The notes: a model not told the origin generated them from the letters alone. DNA of 47,116 nucleotides from a virus (IMGVR_UViG_3300021963_000208:1-47116); one strand, 5' to 3'. Numbered from the stretch's first letter, positions 36,818-43,663 are shown. Numbers and translations are program-made.

Positions 36818-37444
36818 TTAACCATCAGGAACTACGTCAGTAGGACTGAAAAGTATTTCTACCATACCTCTAATAGGTTTCCATGTTCGTCTAAAGACTG
36901 CATCTTGTGGTTCTGTAACACGCATTTCGAAGAATCCATAAACAGGAAAACTAACGATAGGTGATACAGCCCATCCAGAACCCATAGTACCTGGGAACTG
37001 TAAATAGACTTTATTTAGGGTAGTCTCTTCCCACAAAGAATCAAGATCAGGCGTTATTGCGCTAGTTCTTGCTGCACCTACCAGAAGTTTATAATACTTA
37101 TTCCCGTAGGCTACAACTTCTTCTTTGTTATATGCTTGTTGTGCATCCCAATTACCACGGTACGTAGGAATTCTAACCGTTAAGTTTAAGTTAATACCAT
37201 TAGGCTGGATAGTAATTGGCTTTTCTTCTTGAAAGGCCACATTAGCTGCTTCAACCACAACTGCCTCATAAGTATACTTAGATGCAGGGTGTGCAGGTAA
37301 CCCATTAACAGTAATTGGAAAGTTTTCAATAAAATTTAGGACAATAGGGAACTCTAGTTGTTCACCTTTAACAATCGACCATAGTACGCTACCAGAGTCA
37401 CTGTTTAGATCTTCCGTAATGTCCGTTAATCTAGATCTAGCCAT
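36818..37444 (-). CDS. Structural protein with carbohydrate-binding-like module (208 aa)
   Basis: Residues 1-95 form an N-terminal beta-rich domain (ITVNGLPAHPASKYTYEAVVVE). About residues 110-135 read YRGNWDAQQAYNKEEVVAY, the usual opening of a chitin/cellulose-binding module of CBM5/12 type (W and Y residues). The C-terminus has FPVYGFFEMRVTEPQ and RPIRGMVEILF-like segments. It is followed by the 1102-aa gene, whose start lies 13 bases after its stop. I infer a fibre or baseplate protein that may touch glycans. Confidence 0.6.
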   Translation of the reverse strand: MARSRLTDITEDLNSDSGSVLWSIVKGEQLEFPIVLNFIENFPITVNGLPAHPASKYTYEAVVVEAANVAFQEEKPITIQPNGINLNLTVRIPTYRGNWDAQQAYNKEEVVAYGNKYYKLLVGAARTSAITPDLDSLWEETTLNKVYLQFPGTMGSGWAVSPIVSFPVYGFFEMRVTEPQDAVFRRTWKPIRGMVEILFSPTDVVPDG

Positions 37445-37453
37445 TCTGACTCC

Positions 37454-37804
37454 TTAATGTTTGTCAGCCTTCTTGTCTAGTTTCTCATCTATTTTGTCAA
37501 GTTTTGCAAAGAGCGTTTCAATGCTCTTATGAAACTCTTCCTTAGTAACATAGTGGCTAGCCAGTACAACTTCAAGATTTTCTAATTTGTCAAGACGCTT
37601 CATAATAGTATCACCTACTTTGTTCACATCGTCTTTCTTGGCATACTCGCCTGCGATGAGAACCTCAATTTGAGAAAGTTTTGATAATAATGCTTTTTCA
37701 GCCTTTTGCAAGTCTTTTATGCTAAGCCATACGTTTTTAAGCCACCATCCACCTAGAAAAGAACAAAGACCAAGAAGTATGTTGAACATATCTTGGTATG
37801 ACAC
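37454..37804 (-). CDS. Membrane-anchored coiled-coil protein (116 aa), holin-like possibility
   Basis: The preferred start is GTG at 37804 with GGAGG six bases upstream (GTG TCA TAC CAA); a TTG start at 37828 is weaker. The N-terminus has a hydrophobic segment (FNILLGLCSFLGGWWLKNVWL), then a long charged coiled coil (about 30-116) ending in KLDKIDEKLDKKADKH. Such proteins are annotated as holin-like or as i-spanin-like in phages. No adjacent lysozyme is present, so a lysis role is only possible. Confidence 0.55.
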   Translation of the reverse strand: MSYQDMFNILLGLCSFLGGWWLKNVWLSIKDLQKAEKALLSKLSQIEVLIAGEYAKKDDVNKVGDTIMKRLDKLENLEVVLASHYVTKEEFHKSIETLFAKLDKIDEKLDKKADKH

Positions 37805-37985
37805 CAATAACCTCCGTTCTTTTGCCAAGGATCTGTGTTAGCATCCCTGGGTTTTCAATTAAATTGAAAATAAACGTGTATTTATTACACTTACAGTCGT
37901 CTTTCAGCTCTTCAACAAGCTGACTATAATCACCCTTTGGAGGCGCTCTACAAAGTTTATTTTCAACACTATTGTTGCTAGTCAC
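37737..37985 (-). CDS. Small hypothetical protein (82 aa), overlapping
   Basis: Starting at 37985 with MTSNNSVENKLCRAPPKGDYSQ, the frame is open for 82 codons and overlaps the next gene by 68 bases in another frame. The first 55 residues (SQLVEELKDDCKCNKYTFIFNL) look coding, while the C-terminal overlap may be forced. No start site or family was recognised, and it might be a short spanin-type or unrelated protein. Confidence 0.35.
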   Translation of the reverse strand: MTSNNSVENKLCRAPPKGDYSQLVEELKDDCKCNKYTFIFNLIENPGMLTQILGKRTEVIGVIPRYVQHTSWSLFFSRWMVA

Positions 37986-38044
37986 ATCTATATTAGACGT
38001 ATTACCGAATATTGGTGTTTACATTAACAGGATTTGCTACACAT

Positions 38045-39391
38045 TTAGAAGTTAAAACCTCTAACAGCTCTCTTCGTTCCCAGATTGACAGGAAACATAT
38101 ACTCTACACCATAACGAATACCGTCTGAGAAATGTTCTATGCCTTCTGATTTATCAATCACGGCAGTATCAGGGTTTCCATCAACCCATTTAGTACGTTC
38201 TAAAGATGTAATCACACCTGTACATCTCGGATGGACGTATAAATCTATATCTCCAGCTGCATTTAATAGTTTCCTATTTACTGCTGCAACTGAATCTACA
38301 ATTGGAGGAGCCTTACTATGAGCCAAGCAGCGAATGCCATGAGACTCGAGTATAGAGAAATCAGTACGCCCAACAGGAGCAGAGGATTTACGCGCTCTAC
38401 CTGATGGATCAGGATAAGCATAAATCTTATGTCCTTGAAAACGGGTCTTAATGGCAACAGCCAAAGTTTCCGTGTCAGGGTGTCCTTTAAACTCTTCCAA
38501 GATATGAATCTGCTTGCCTCTAATAGCCATAGCAGAAGAGCACTGGAGACCAACGTTAAAGTCAATATTAATATGTACGTCTTCACCACGTTCCCCATTT
38601 TCAGCTTCTGCAAAGTCTGGTAGTTCGGAGGTTACATGTTTCTTTCTGTCAAAACAGTAGAACACATTGTTGCCAGATTCTGCAAAAGATGCTAAATATT
38701 CTGAAGCAAATTCAATAGGATCTAGGTTGTGTCGAATTCTTTCAATTTCGTTAACATCAAGAAATGGAGACATCGTATAATCATAATGATATGATTTCCA
38801 ATTCTGATCCAGTTCCTGATAATTGAATAATTCATGAAAATAATTATAACCTTTTGGAGTACTAATAATCAAAGCACGACCAGGGCTTCTAGCACCATAA
38901 GTCAATGCTCTTTGATTAGACCAACGAGTTATAATCGTAGGCTGAATAACACCTTGCCATGCTTCTTTAGGGCTAATGCCTTTTCGACAAGATGAGACCT
39001 CATCCCACACAACAAAATAAGCACCTTTACCACGCATACGTTCGACTGCTTCATACGATAGCAATCTAAGTTCTACGTTGTTAGGAAATATAAATCGACC
39101 TAAGTCTCTAGAAGATCTAATAGCATAGTCTTCCATACCTAAATCATAGTTGATCAGAGGATAATAAATATCTGTTACTTGATCATAAGTTGGAGCAATA
39201 ATGTACACAATCTTGTTTGGCACTCGAACGTCTAATTCAAGAAGCTCAAAGACAGCTGTTACACCAGCAACACCTGCCATATAAGACTTACCCCAACCAC
39301 GAGAACAACAAACAACAGAAAATCTGTTTGTTTTATTAACAAATAAATCTTCATAGACCTCTGATTGGCCTTCATGAAGATTAATACTCAT
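38045..39391 (-). CDS. terL: Terminase large subunit (448 aa)
   Basis: Numbered from ATG 39391 (MSINLHEG), the Walker A-like motif SRGWGKS is at residues 30-36 and Walker B VVWDE at 127-131. A nuclease part follows, with DFNVG (INIDFNVG), YPDPSGR and a later DGIRYGVEYMF that supply the acidic residues of the RNase-H-like fold. The start overlaps the upstream stop by 11 bases (ATGAGTATTAA) and has GAAGG upstream; an in-frame TTG at 39409 is less likely. It pumps phage DNA through the portal and cuts it. Confidence 0.92.
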   Translation of the reverse strand: MSINLHEGQSEVYEDLFVNKTNRFSVVCCSRGWGKSYMAGVAGVTAVFELLELDVRVPNKIVYIIAPTYDQVTDIYYPLINYDLGMEDYAIRSSRDLGRFIFPNNVELRLLSYEAVERMRGKGAYFVVWDEVSSCRKGISPKEAWQGVIQPTIITRWSNQRALTYGARSPGRALIISTPKGYNYFHELFNYQELDQNWKSYHYDYTMSPFLDVNEIERIRHNLDPIEFASEYLASFAESGNNVFYCFDRKKHVTSELPDFAEAENGERGEDVHINIDFNVGLQCSSAMAIRGKQIHILEEFKGHPDTETLAVAIKTRFQGHKIYAYPDPSGRARKSSAPVGRTDFSILESHGIRCLAHSKAPPIVDSVAAVNRKLLNAAGDIDLYVHPRCTGVITSLERTKWVDGNPDTAVIDKSEGIEHFSDGIRYGVEYMFPVNLGTKRAVRGFNF

Positions 39392-39830
39392 CCTCGTCAC
39401 CTTCATCAAACTCTAATTGATCAGGTTGTTGATCATTAGCAATATATACTTCACCTTTCTTTGTAAGATTTACAATTAAAGGCATTGGTTTCTTCTCTTC
39501 AACTATTGTAGTCTCAGGCACACGACCGTAACCATATCGAAGAAGTTTATCTCCAATCATGTTTAACTTATCGTACAGTGCATGATGTACTTCAGCACGA
39601 TATGATCTAGGCTTACCAGTAGCAGTAAGCTCCACAATCACACCATCTCTAATCTTTTCTTGACGCAATATCTCTTCTTGTAACCTTCTGTAATTAGCTA
39701 CAAGTTCACCAATTGGGTCAAAGCCAAGCTGTTTCAATCTTGTCACAGATCGTTTACCACCAGCTTGATATTGTGGTATTCCAGGAGTGCGACCTCCTTT
39801 GATTGGAGGCTGCATAATATCATCAGCCAT
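39381..39830 (-). CDS. terS: Terminase small subunit (149 aa)
   Basis: The start has AAAGGACAACT upstream. The product has an N-terminal basic/Pro region (PPIKGGRTPGIPQYQAGGKRS) and a helical middle (QLGFDPIGELVANYRRLQEEILRQEK), typical of small terminases with helix-turn-helix-like DNA-binding and oligomerisation. The C-terminus is very acidic (LEFDEGDEDEY). Its gene precedes and overlaps terL. The non-coding region just upstream holds a large inverted repeat that might be a packaging site. Confidence 0.75.
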   Translation of the reverse strand: MADDIMQPPIKGGRTPGIPQYQAGGKRSVTRLKQLGFDPIGELVANYRRLQEEILRQEKIRDGVIVELTATGKPRSYRAEVHHALYDKLNMIGDKLLRYGYGRVPETTIVEEKKPMPLIVNLTKKGEVYIANDQQPDQLEFDEGDEDEY

Positions 39831-39867
39831 AGTTGTCCTTTATTTCTGTTTGATCTAAGGTAAGCGT

Positions 39868-39975
39868 TCACACCAAGTCCCTTTCAATTGCTTTCGAAAA
39901 CTCTTTCCAAATCAAGCACTTAGCGTGACCACTCCAAAGTCCATCGCAAGTGCCTCTTCGCCTTAATAAATGCAT
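39868..39975 (-). CDS. Possible small protein (35 aa)
   Basis: Between the inverted repeat and terS, an ATG frame (MHLLRRRGTCDGLWSGHAKC...) of 35 codons ends KEFSKAIERDLV. It has Cys10, His18 and Cys20 and coding-like composition, perhaps a zinc site, but no ribosome-binding site is visible. It may be a small real gene or the 3' remnant of one. Confidence 0.4.
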   Translation of the reverse strand: MHLLRRRGTCDGLWSGHAKCLIWKEFSKAIERDLV

Positions 39976-39981
39976 TTTAAA

Positions 39982-40058
39982 GACGTTCTATATAGGAATA
40001 GTATTAATTTAGTTATTAAGATGAATAACTAACTACTATAACAACTATATAGAACGTC
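39982..40058. repeat. Nested inverted repeat upstream of the terminase genes
   Basis: GACGTTCTATATAG (39982-39995) and CTATATAGAACGTC (40045-40058) are a perfect 14-bp inverted repeat with 49 bases between. Inside, TTAGTTATT (40009-40017) and AATAACTAA (40024-40032) form a 9-bp stem with a 6-base loop. A DNA cruciform or a folded RNA is possible. The region is AT-rich and has no T-run that would make it a terminator. Confidence 0.75.
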
Positions 40059-40112
40059 TATATTAGCGTTATTAAGGACATTAAAGGGTATTATTTCTCA
40101 GGAGAACGTCCT

Positions 40113-40129
40113 TGGGTTAATTTAACGGG
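40113..40129 (-). promoter_or_regulatory. 17-base promoter-like motif, copy 2
   Basis: The same 17 bases as at 23474-23490 (TGGGTTAATTTAACGGG on the plus strand). Here it is flanked by a 6-bp repeat GAGAAC/GTTCTC (40102-40107, 40129-40134). It lies about 283 bases upstream of terS. The copy lies in non-coding DNA between the small-gene region and the terminase operon. Confidence 0.5.
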
Positions 40130-40181
40130 TTCTCGCTAAGGTCACTAATGACTTCTCTGTGCTTAATTTTAAAAACATTAT

Positions 40182-40532
40182 TTATTGATCATCAACTCTG
40201 CAAGGCGAAGGGTTCTCATCAAAGCGTACAGCCTTGATAGTAGTATGACCTAATAATATAGCTTTCATAATTCTATGTCTACCGTCCATGATCTCACCAT
40301 CCTCATCTAATATAATAGGATAATTTAAATCAGCAGCATTAACTGCTTTCATGTGCATTACGAATTTACGTAATGAAAGCTTCTCATAGTTATGCCATAC
40401 ATTTAAGCAATCTATTGGTACTTCCATTACTGGTAAATTCTTTGCTAATTCGAATAACCTTGGAATGCTCCAGTGATGTCTGCCAATATTAGACATCTGA
40501 TCTTCAGGCTTAACCCATTCTGGTATCTTCAT
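40182..40532 (-). CDS. ParB/sulfiredoxin-like domain protein (116 aa)
   Basis: Residues 35-60 (VMEVPIDCLNVWHNYEKLS) and the core motif IMDGRHRIMKAILLGH (DGRHR at 83-87) match the ParB/Srx-like fold, in which GxHR-type residues bind nucleotide or cleave DNA. In phages such single-domain proteins are common, and their activities are mostly unknown. It ends before the inverted repeat and follows a 49-aa gene. Confidence 0.65.
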   Translation of the reverse strand: MKIPEWVKPEDQMSNIGRHHWSIPRLFELAKNLPVMEVPIDCLNVWHNYEKLSLRKFVMHMKAVNAADLNYPIILDEDGEIMDGRHRIMKAILLGHTTIKAVRFDENPSPCRVDDQ

Positions 40533-40540
40533 ATTAAATC

Positions 40541-40690
40541 CTAATTTCGTTTAGATTTTATTAAACATGCAGCTTTCTTTGAGCCATCGTCATTTGTTTC
40601 TCTTGTAATTTCAATACAAGCTTTTAAAGTTGGCACTGGATATTCTTCAACTATAGTTGAATTGATAAAAATTAAAATTATGTAAATCAT
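40541..40690 (-). CDS. Small protein with hydrophobic N-terminus (49 aa)
   Basis: ATG at 40690 to TAG at 40541 gives MIYIILIFINSTIVEEYPVP followed by a soluble region with two cysteines (KACIEITRE, KKAACLIK). The first 12 residues could be a short signal or membrane helix. There is no ribosome-binding site; the start follows a run of 14 T. It precedes the ParB-like gene by 8 bases. Confidence 0.5.
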   Translation of the reverse strand: MIYIILIFINSTIVEEYPVPTLKACIEITRETNDDGSKKAACLIKSKRN

Positions 40691-40715
40691 AAAAAAAAAA
40701 AAAATAAGGGAATAA

Positions 40716-40750
40716 CCTCACAGAATATCCAATGAAGGATACCTGTGAGG
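40716..40750 (-). terminator. Bidirectional Rho-independent terminator
   Basis: CCTCACAG (40716-40723) and CTGTGAGG (40743-40750) pair as 8 bp, with inner TATCC/GGATA and a small loop. On the plus strand a T-run (GTGGTTTTT) follows, and on the minus strand a longer T-rich run ending in 14 T leads into the next gene. It separates the 59-aa gene from the 49-aa gene. Confidence 0.7.
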
Positions 40751-40757
40751 GTGGTTT

Positions 40758-40937
40758 TTAATTAAGATCTAAAAAATCATCTCGGAAATCATCACGCCAG
40801 TCTTGCTTAGGAGGTTCCAAAACAACTGTCTGAGAGTGGTGAAACAATGGATTTCCAGATGGATCTCGCATTACCGAAGAACGTCCTTGTTCTACAACAC
40901 GACCGTTCGCTTTCCATTCATTGTATGTTGCCCACAT
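40758..40937 (-). CDS. Small protein (59 aa)
   Basis: From ATG 40937 with AAAGGAAG upstream, the product is MWATYNEWKANGRVVEQGRS... ending in PPKQDWRDDFRDDFLDLN. It overlaps the preceding gene by 46 bases in another frame, yet the strong ribosome-binding site and the acidic end make it a likely real gene. No known family. The C-terminus recalls acidic tails of nucleic-acid mimic proteins, without proof. Confidence 0.6.
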   Translation of the reverse strand: MWATYNEWKANGRVVEQGRSSVMRDPSGNPLFHHSQTVVLEPPKQDWRDDFRDDFLDLN

Positions 40938-41098
40938 TTTGTCTTCCTTTCAAGAGTTTGCTTAAGATTAGTAATAAATGTTTTCGCTAGATCTAGCGGA
41001 ACATTAGAATGATAGAAATAGATAGCTGCCTGACCGATATGCTCATTATAGCCACCTATTTCTACAAGTGTCCGTATATAATCAGACTTGTGGAGCAT
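40892..41098 (-). CDS. Small hypothetical protein (68 aa)
   Basis: Starting at ATG 41098, the product (MLHKSDYIRTLVEIGGYNEH) is helical and has VPLDLAKTFITNLKQTLERK near its C-terminus. It overlaps the stop of the 71-aa gene upstream by 17 bases and the next start by 46 bases. The start has only a weak upstream AAAG, so translational coupling is likely. No family was recognised. Confidence 0.5.
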   Translation of the reverse strand: MLHKSDYIRTLVEIGGYNEHIGQAAIYFYHSNVPLDLAKTFITNLKQTLERKTKCGQHTMNGKRTVVL

Positions 41099-41297
41099 CT
41101 TTGTTAATCAGTCCAACACGACTGAACATACGCTCAAGAAGAGGACTCATCCAAGCCTTCATTGAAGTAAAGTTACCTTTACCTTTTCTGCGAACATGAG
41201 GACGTTGCTTGTTAAGCACTCGCTCACCTTCAGCATTCATAAAGAACTCAGGCTTACGCCATTCTTTTGTTTTACCGTGGTTTTGAGATTTAGCCAT
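41082..41297 (-). CDS. Small basic protein (71 aa)
   Basis: The start is at ATG 41297 (MAKSQNHGKTKEWRKPE) with GGAG seven bases upstream; a longer form from 41336 is unsupported. It is very rich in Lys and Arg (VLNKQRPHVRRKGKGNFTS), suggesting nucleic-acid contact. It overlaps the stop of the 163-aa gene by 8 bases. Confidence 0.55.
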   Translation of the reverse strand: MAKSQNHGKTKEWRKPEFFMNAEGERVLNKQRPHVRRKGKGNFTSMKAWMSPLLERMFSRVGLINKDAPQV

Positions 41298-41781
41298 TTT
41301 CTTGCTCCTTTTGAACAACATAACCAAATGGAACAATACCAGCTACAATACTGTTCCAATGACGCAATACATCAGCGCTAACATTAGAACTATCCAGATG
41401 CTTTTCTAGATTTTCTTTTGCTTTGTCTTGAATGTATTTCCAAACCTCCTCATCAATGACAGTATCGAAACTGCTAAAGTATTGAGGATATAGCATATTG
41501 TTGTAGTCTAAAAGTTTCATTGGACCTTCAAGATGCATCCAATGCCTTACAAACTCCCACATAACAGCACCAGCTTGAAAGCCTGTAATGCCGCCAGCTT
41601 CTTGCCTGTTCATTTTCTTTGCAGCTTGAACAGCGACAGCAGCCAAGGCATGACAAATTGTTCCATAATCATGCTCATATTCGGAATTGAGCTTATCAAT
41701 AAGAGCATCAATGCTTTCAACTTCTTCGTTGTACCAAGTTTGAATCAAGTCTCGATCTTGTTCTGTAACTGCTGTTTTCAT
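41290..41781 (-). CDS. Hypothetical protein (163 aa)
   Basis: The product is helical and acidic (WYNEEVESIDALIDKLNSEY; ICHALAAVAVQAAKKMNRQ) with no known domain. The start overlaps the stop of a 36-aa membrane protein by ATGA. The central MGAV-like segment (GAVMWEFVRHWMHLEGP) is hydrophobic but amphipathic. Similar proteins occur in phage early or nucleotide-metabolism neighbourhoods, from memory only. Confidence 0.6.
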   Translation of the reverse strand: MKTAVTEQDRDLIQTWYNEEVESIDALIDKLNSEYEHDYGTICHALAAVAVQAAKKMNRQEAGGITGFQAGAVMWEFVRHWMHLEGPMKLLDYNNMLYPQYFSSFDTVIDEEVWKYIQDKAKENLEKHLDSSNVSADVLRHWNSIVAGIVPFGYVVQKEQENG

Positions 41782-41888
41782 TTGTCTTTACGCCTCTTTG
41801 ATAGATACCACATTGCCAAAGGAAAGCCTACTGCTGTTCCTATTATGGCTGCCCAAATCTTTATCTCTAGATATGTCTCGAAAGTCAT
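41778..41888 (-). CDS. Small membrane protein (36 aa)
   Basis: The ATG at 41888 overlaps the stop of the previous gene (ATGA) and its stop overlaps the next start (ATGA). The product MTFETYLEIKIWAAIIGTAVG... has one membrane helix (about residues 9-28) and a basic end KRRKDK. A short, transcriptionally embedded membrane peptide of this sort could be a lysis or superinfection factor, but this is only possible. Confidence 0.6.
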   Translation of the reverse strand: MTFETYLEIKIWAAIIGTAVGFPLAMWYLSKRRKDK

Positions 41889-42325
41889 AGCTCAGACTCG
41901 ATTGTTGAAAGCTCATCTTCGATTGTCTCATATGCATTTCGAAGTAAACTTGCTTTCTCTTCATATTCATCAGCCTTGCATGGGCCACCTTCACAGCAGG
42001 CATAGCCGCCATTACCGTACTGACATTCCACAGGCTCCTGCTGTGCTGCGGGTGGGGTGGTGTAGAGAGGCACTTCGTAACGGATCGGATAGTCAGGCCG
42101 ATCTTTACCCCATGACACATGGGCATGACTGCCGAGCATCGTGGCCCATGCCACAGGCTCCTGCACAGGTGCTGCGTTGTTCTGTTCATCAGCCTTGCTT
42201 GAAAGGTTATCAGGGAGATTTGAGGCTTTATCATCTTCTTCTCCTGCAATTTCTTCAAACACACTAAGGCCCTCTCGTATTAGAGTGATTGCTTCACTTA
42301 CTCTTTTTCTTTGTTCCGCGTTCAT
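41885..42325 (-). CDS. Hypothetical protein with Ead/Ea22-like pattern (146 aa)
   Basis: It starts at ATG 42325 behind AAGGAACG and overlaps the upstream gene by 32 bases. The helical N-terminus (residues 1-30) is followed by a linker and PVAWATMLG...EVPLYTTPPAAQ, a pattern widespread in phage and prophage proteins of the Ead/Ea22 sort. Near 105-118 comes a Cys-rich piece (CQYGNGGYACCEGGPC) and then a C-terminal coiled coil. The central DNA is noticeably GC-rich, suggesting recombination. Confidence 0.55.
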   Translation of the reverse strand: MNAEQRKRVSEAITLIREGLSVFEEIAGEEDDKASNLPDNLSSKADEQNNAAPVQEPVAWATMLGSHAHVSWGKDRPDYPIRYEVPLYTTPPAAQQEPVECQYGNGGYACCEGGPCKADEYEEKASLLRNAYETIEDELSTIESEL

Positions 42326-42602
42326 TGTCGTTCCTTTTCAGTTGAGTTAAAATACTTTCAGTGCTAAATGCTGATAGCAGCACAGAGCTTAAGTCACCGT
42401 ATAGCTCCCAGAGGTCTGTAATCTCTTGGTCTTTAATATCATACACAAGATGGTAACTTTTGGTTATATCTTTTGGAGATCTAGCATTGAGGCAGCTCTC
42501 AATTGTAATTGAAGTACCTCTGCCTAATTTATTAGCCCTTTCAATAAGCGCACTCTTAGTCTTTTTCCGAAGCTCAATAATCTGAATCACAAGATAGTCC
42601 AT
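42294..42602 (-). CDS. Hypothetical protein (102 aa)
   Basis: The start has AAAGGACTTCAG upstream and follows a terminator by 15 bases. The product is MDYLVIQIIELRKKTKSALI..., with a basic N-terminus and a beta/helix pattern in SYHLVYDIKDQEITDLWELY. The end is Lys-rich (NERGTKKKSK). It overlaps the 146-aa gene by 32 bases. No family was recognised. Confidence 0.5.
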   Translation of the reverse strand: MDYLVIQIIELRKKTKSALIERANKLGRGTSITIESCLNARSPKDITKSYHLVYDIKDQEITDLWELYGDLSSVLLSAFSTESILTQLKRNDNERGTKKKSK

Positions 42603-42616
42603 CTGAAGTCCTTTCG

Positions 42617-42638
42617 TTAAAAAGCCCCATTACGGGGC
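42617..42638 (-). terminator. Rho-independent terminator
   Basis: GCCCC-ATTAC-GGGGC (42624-42638) on the plus strand reads GCCCCGTAATGGGGC followed by TTTTTAA on the minus strand. This ends the HicA-like/small-gene transcript just before the 102-aa gene. Confidence 0.8.
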
Positions 42639-42642
42639 ATTA

Positions 42643-42672
42643 GTAATGTTAAAGGGTGGAGTTTAACATTAC
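42643..42672 (-). promoter_or_regulatory. 11-bp hairpin next to a terminator
   Basis: GTAATGTTAAA (42643-42653) and TTTAACATTAC (42662-42672) are a perfect 11-bp inverted repeat with an 8-base loop (GGGTGGAG on the plus strand). It precedes the terminator by a few bases. It could be an operator or an RNA structure. The loop on the minus strand, CTCCACCC, is pyrimidine-rich and complementary to a ribosome-binding sequence. Confidence 0.6.
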
Positions 42673-42739
42673 AAATTTCGTTCTTTTCATCCACCATAGC
42701 AGCTGTCTTTCCAAGCTGTCAACCTAATACACACGCAAC

Positions 42740-42967
42740 CTAGGACTGCGATAAGCTTAGGGTTTCTTTTCGATGCACACGATTTACATCGCTTCTGAAT
42801 TTAATAACGGTTCTAAAATCACTAACAGAACCTGATATTGTCAACACTGTTCCGCCAGGAGAGCGTATTTGCCAGTGACCCTTCGAGCGCATCTCCGGCT
42901 TCCAGCCCTGTTTGACAAGTTTATTAACTTCTTTGTTAAGATCTTTATCGGCACTGTAGTGGCTCAT
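42740..42967 (-). CDS. HicA-like mRNA interferase domain (75 aa)
   Basis: ATG 42967 (MSHYSADKDLNKEVNKL) overlaps the stop of a small membrane protein gene as ATGA. Residues 8-60 read LNKEVNKLVKQGWKPEMRSKGHWQIRSP... with the GHW motif (H31) and TISGSVSDFRTVIKFRSDV, the pattern of the HicA dsRBD-like toxin. No HicB is next to it. In phages such single HicA-like genes are common and may not be toxins. A G+C-rich stretch occurs in the middle. Confidence 0.6.
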   Translation of the reverse strand: MSHYSADKDLNKEVNKLVKQGWKPEMRSKGHWQIRSPGGTVLTISGSVSDFRTVIKFRSDVNRVHRKETLSLSQS

Positions 42968-43077
42968 TGGAACCAAATTTTGTAAACATCAAACCCAATA
43001 CTAATAAGCAAAGTTACCAATAGAATAACGTCAATATGCTTAAAAATTTTATCAATTAGCTTGTTTCGATCTGACAT
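42964..43077 (-). CDS. Small membrane protein (37 aa)
   Basis: The product MSDRNKLIDKIFKHIDVILL... has one membrane helix (about residues 16-34). ATG 43077 lies 22 bases inside the end of the previous gene, and the stop overlaps the HicA-like start by ATGA. The tight coupling supports a real gene. Confidence 0.6.
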   Translation of the reverse strand: MSDRNKLIDKIFKHIDVILLVTLLISIGFDVYKIWFQ

Positions 43078-43352
43078 ACTTTCTCCATATATGCTACATA
43101 AAGTTGATCAATAGTTTCGAAATTTCTTTCGTCACCGTCCATAGAGTAAATCACTACCGATTTCCGCCAACCACTGTAAGGATCACCTTTCTTCTTAAGT
43201 TTAGTATGTGTTTCATATTGTAACTTAAGTTCATCATTACGATACAACCTACTAGCACCACTGTCACTAGACAGACCGTAAGTGTATTTGAAAGGTAAAT
43301 CACAAAACTCTTCAAAAGTAAGTTCTTTAGTAATAGTTAAAACACCATACAA
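43056..43352 (-). CDS. Hypothetical protein (98 aa)
   Basis: ATG 43352 starts 16 bases inside the end of the previous gene. The product has ELTFEEFCDLPFKYTYGLSSD and later YSGWRKSVVIYSMDGDERN, a mixed alpha/beta small protein with no recognised family. No good ribosome-binding site is present, so it probably depends on coupling. Related short proteins accompany tRNA regions in other phages, from memory only. Confidence 0.5.
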   Translation of the reverse strand: MYGVLTITKELTFEEFCDLPFKYTYGLSSDSGASRLYRNDELKLQYETHTKLKKKGDPYSGWRKSVVIYSMDGDERNFETIDQLYVAYMEKVCQIETS

Positions 43353-43627
43353 TCGGGTGAATCACACCTATAGGGACCACCACTACCTCCATCAAAATGC
43401 AAGTTTTCAGTTGTACCACAACATGCACATCGAGGAATAGCTCTATCTTTGTACATTTCATATTGTTCGGTTCGAGTGTTCATTGTATCACAAATATCCT
43501 GGAACACAGCATTTTGGATTTCTTTTGTTGGATTAGTATCAAAATTTGCAGACGCAATTCTTAATGTACCACAACACAGCACTCCATTACCATGATGCCA
43601 ACGACCGAGTAAGGTAGGTTCTTTCAT
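43337..43627 (-). CDS. Zinc-ribbon-like protein (96 aa)
   Basis: The preferred start is ATG 43627 (MKEPTLLGRWHHGNGVLCCG); an upstream ATG at 43657 would translate the poly-T run as FFFF and is doubtful. The C-terminus has CACC...YRCDSPDC (about residues 66-94), a probable zinc site. No ribosome-binding site precedes it, but a 13-base T run does. A terminator lies just before this gene. Confidence 0.6.
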   Translation of the reverse strand: MKEPTLLGRWHHGNGVLCCGTLRIASANFDTNPTKEIQNAVFQDICDTMNTRTEQYEMYKDRAIPRCACCGTTENLHFDGGSGGPYRCDSPDCMVF

Positions 43628-43663
43628 ATTCGAAAAAAAAAAAAATAAGTTAACCAATTAAAA

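Noticed and set aside
37454-37985. Complete lysis cassette
   Set aside because: A membrane/coiled-coil protein is present, but no endolysin or clear spanin pair is visible.
41788-42264. 158-codon minus-strand frame
   Set aside because: It overlaps the better supported 146-aa and 36-aa genes, which have ribosome sites and ATGA coupling.
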